Shown one piece after another: positions 5,655 to 5,818 of a stretch of 5,818 bases of DNA (its first letter is position 1; each line of letters begins with the position of its first letter). The position numbers and the translations under genes were made by a program. The DNA lies in contig JAQBUS010000094.1 of the NCBI GenBank assembly GCA_027623875.1, forward strand, positions 1 through 5,818, written 5' to 3'. The notes beneath the pieces are model-generated. The model worked only from the letters and a program-made list of their open reading frames with translations. It did no database searches and had not been told where the DNA came from. The DNA comes from Pseudomonadota bacterium (GTDB lineage Bacteria; Pseudomonadota; Alphaproteobacteria; Rhodobacterales; Rhodobacteraceae).

Positions 5655-5794
5655 AAATTGTTATTTTCACCCAAATAAATTAAGCCCGAAAGTTGAAGAA
5701 TTAATGAGCTTTCTTTTTCAGGAGGAGTCGGGGCTCCATCAATCCCACAGCTTATTATAGCTAATAATAAAATTAAATTAAATAGTTTCTTCAT
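5645..5794 (-). CDS. lptM: Small LptM-like lipoprotein
   Basis: This is a 49-residue reading frame from ATG 5794 to TAA at 5645. It starts MKKLFNLILLLAIISC: a basic n-region, a leucine-rich core and a lipobox ending IIS-Cys16, so cleavage by signal peptidase II and lipidation at Cys16 are expected. Immediately after comes CGIDGAPTPPEK, which fits the CGxxGxxxxPP pattern of LptM (formerly YifL). In E. coli that envelope lipoprotein helps mature the LptD-LptE LPS translocon. A weak GGA lies about 13 bases upstream of the ATG. The remaining residues (about 29-49) are unusually hydrophobic for this family, ending in an Asn run and FII. In other proteobacteria such genes often sit near argH and lysA; here greA follows. 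The lipobox plus CGxxG motif makes it real rather than chance; the exact family is fairly likely, not proven. Confidence 0.65.
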   Translation of the reverse strand: MKKLFNLILLLAIISCGIDGAPTPPEKESSLILQLSGLIYLGENNNFII

Positions 5795-5818
5795 TTAAGA
5801 TTTTTTTCCATCGCATTA
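5778..5818 (-). CDS. Possible C-terminal tail of an upstream gene (argH-like?), cut by window edge
   Basis: One minus-strand frame open to the right edge ends in MRWKKILNEETI and a TAA at 5778-5780, overlapping the start of the lipoprotein gene by 17 bases. A basic RW+xxL motif close to the C-terminus is what I would expect of an alphaproteobacterial argininosuccinate lyase, whose gene often precedes lptM. A second frame ends NAMEKNLK with a TGA that overlaps the lipoprotein ATG (ATGA). With about 13 codons visible, neither identity nor frame can be settled. Confidence 0.25.
   Translation of the reverse strand, partial: MRWKKILNEETI

Overview
The window reads as an ordinary chromosomal stretch of an AT-rich alphaproteobacterium. 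The evidence is the style of PheT and GreA, the Lrp regulator divergent from alanine dehydrogenase, and a small LptM-type lipoprotein. The low GC, short intergenic gaps and gene content would suit a free-living, possibly marine and streamlined lineage, but that is inference. I see no mobile element, CRISPR array, rRNA, tRNA or phage gene, and no gene-free stretch longer than about 150 bases.

Layout. Positions 1-2308 (+) hold all but the N-terminus of pheT, the beta subunit of phenylalanyl-tRNA synthetase. It runs off the left edge; in-frame family-like sequence continues to base 2, so the GTG at 86 is not a start. A long hairpin at 2325-2364 sits between pheT and the convergent ald gene (2381-3499, -) and can serve as terminator for both. 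ald encodes a complete 372-residue alanine dehydrogenase. The 143-base divergent region 3500-3642 separates it from an Lrp/AsnC-family regulator (3643-4104, +). This region carries candidate promoters in both directions whose -35 boxes lie back to back inside a tandem A-tract repeat, plus further repeats that could be regulator sites.

Convergent with the regulator is a leftward block. Read 5'->3' on the minus strand it holds the last bases of an unidentified upstream gene (possibly argH), a 49-residue LptM-like lipoprotein (5645-5794), greA (5127-5597) and an uncharacterised protein with two membrane helices and a predicted coiled coil (4143-5114). greA and the membrane protein are only 12 bases apart and are probably co-transcribed.

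Functionally, ald and the regulator form a familiar module: amino-acid-responsive control of alanine catabolism/synthesis. pheT and greA are housekeeping genes for translation and transcription. The least explained items are the membrane/coiled-coil protein behind greA, the LptM-like microprotein and the structured ald/lrp control region. I found no convincing new multi-gene system.
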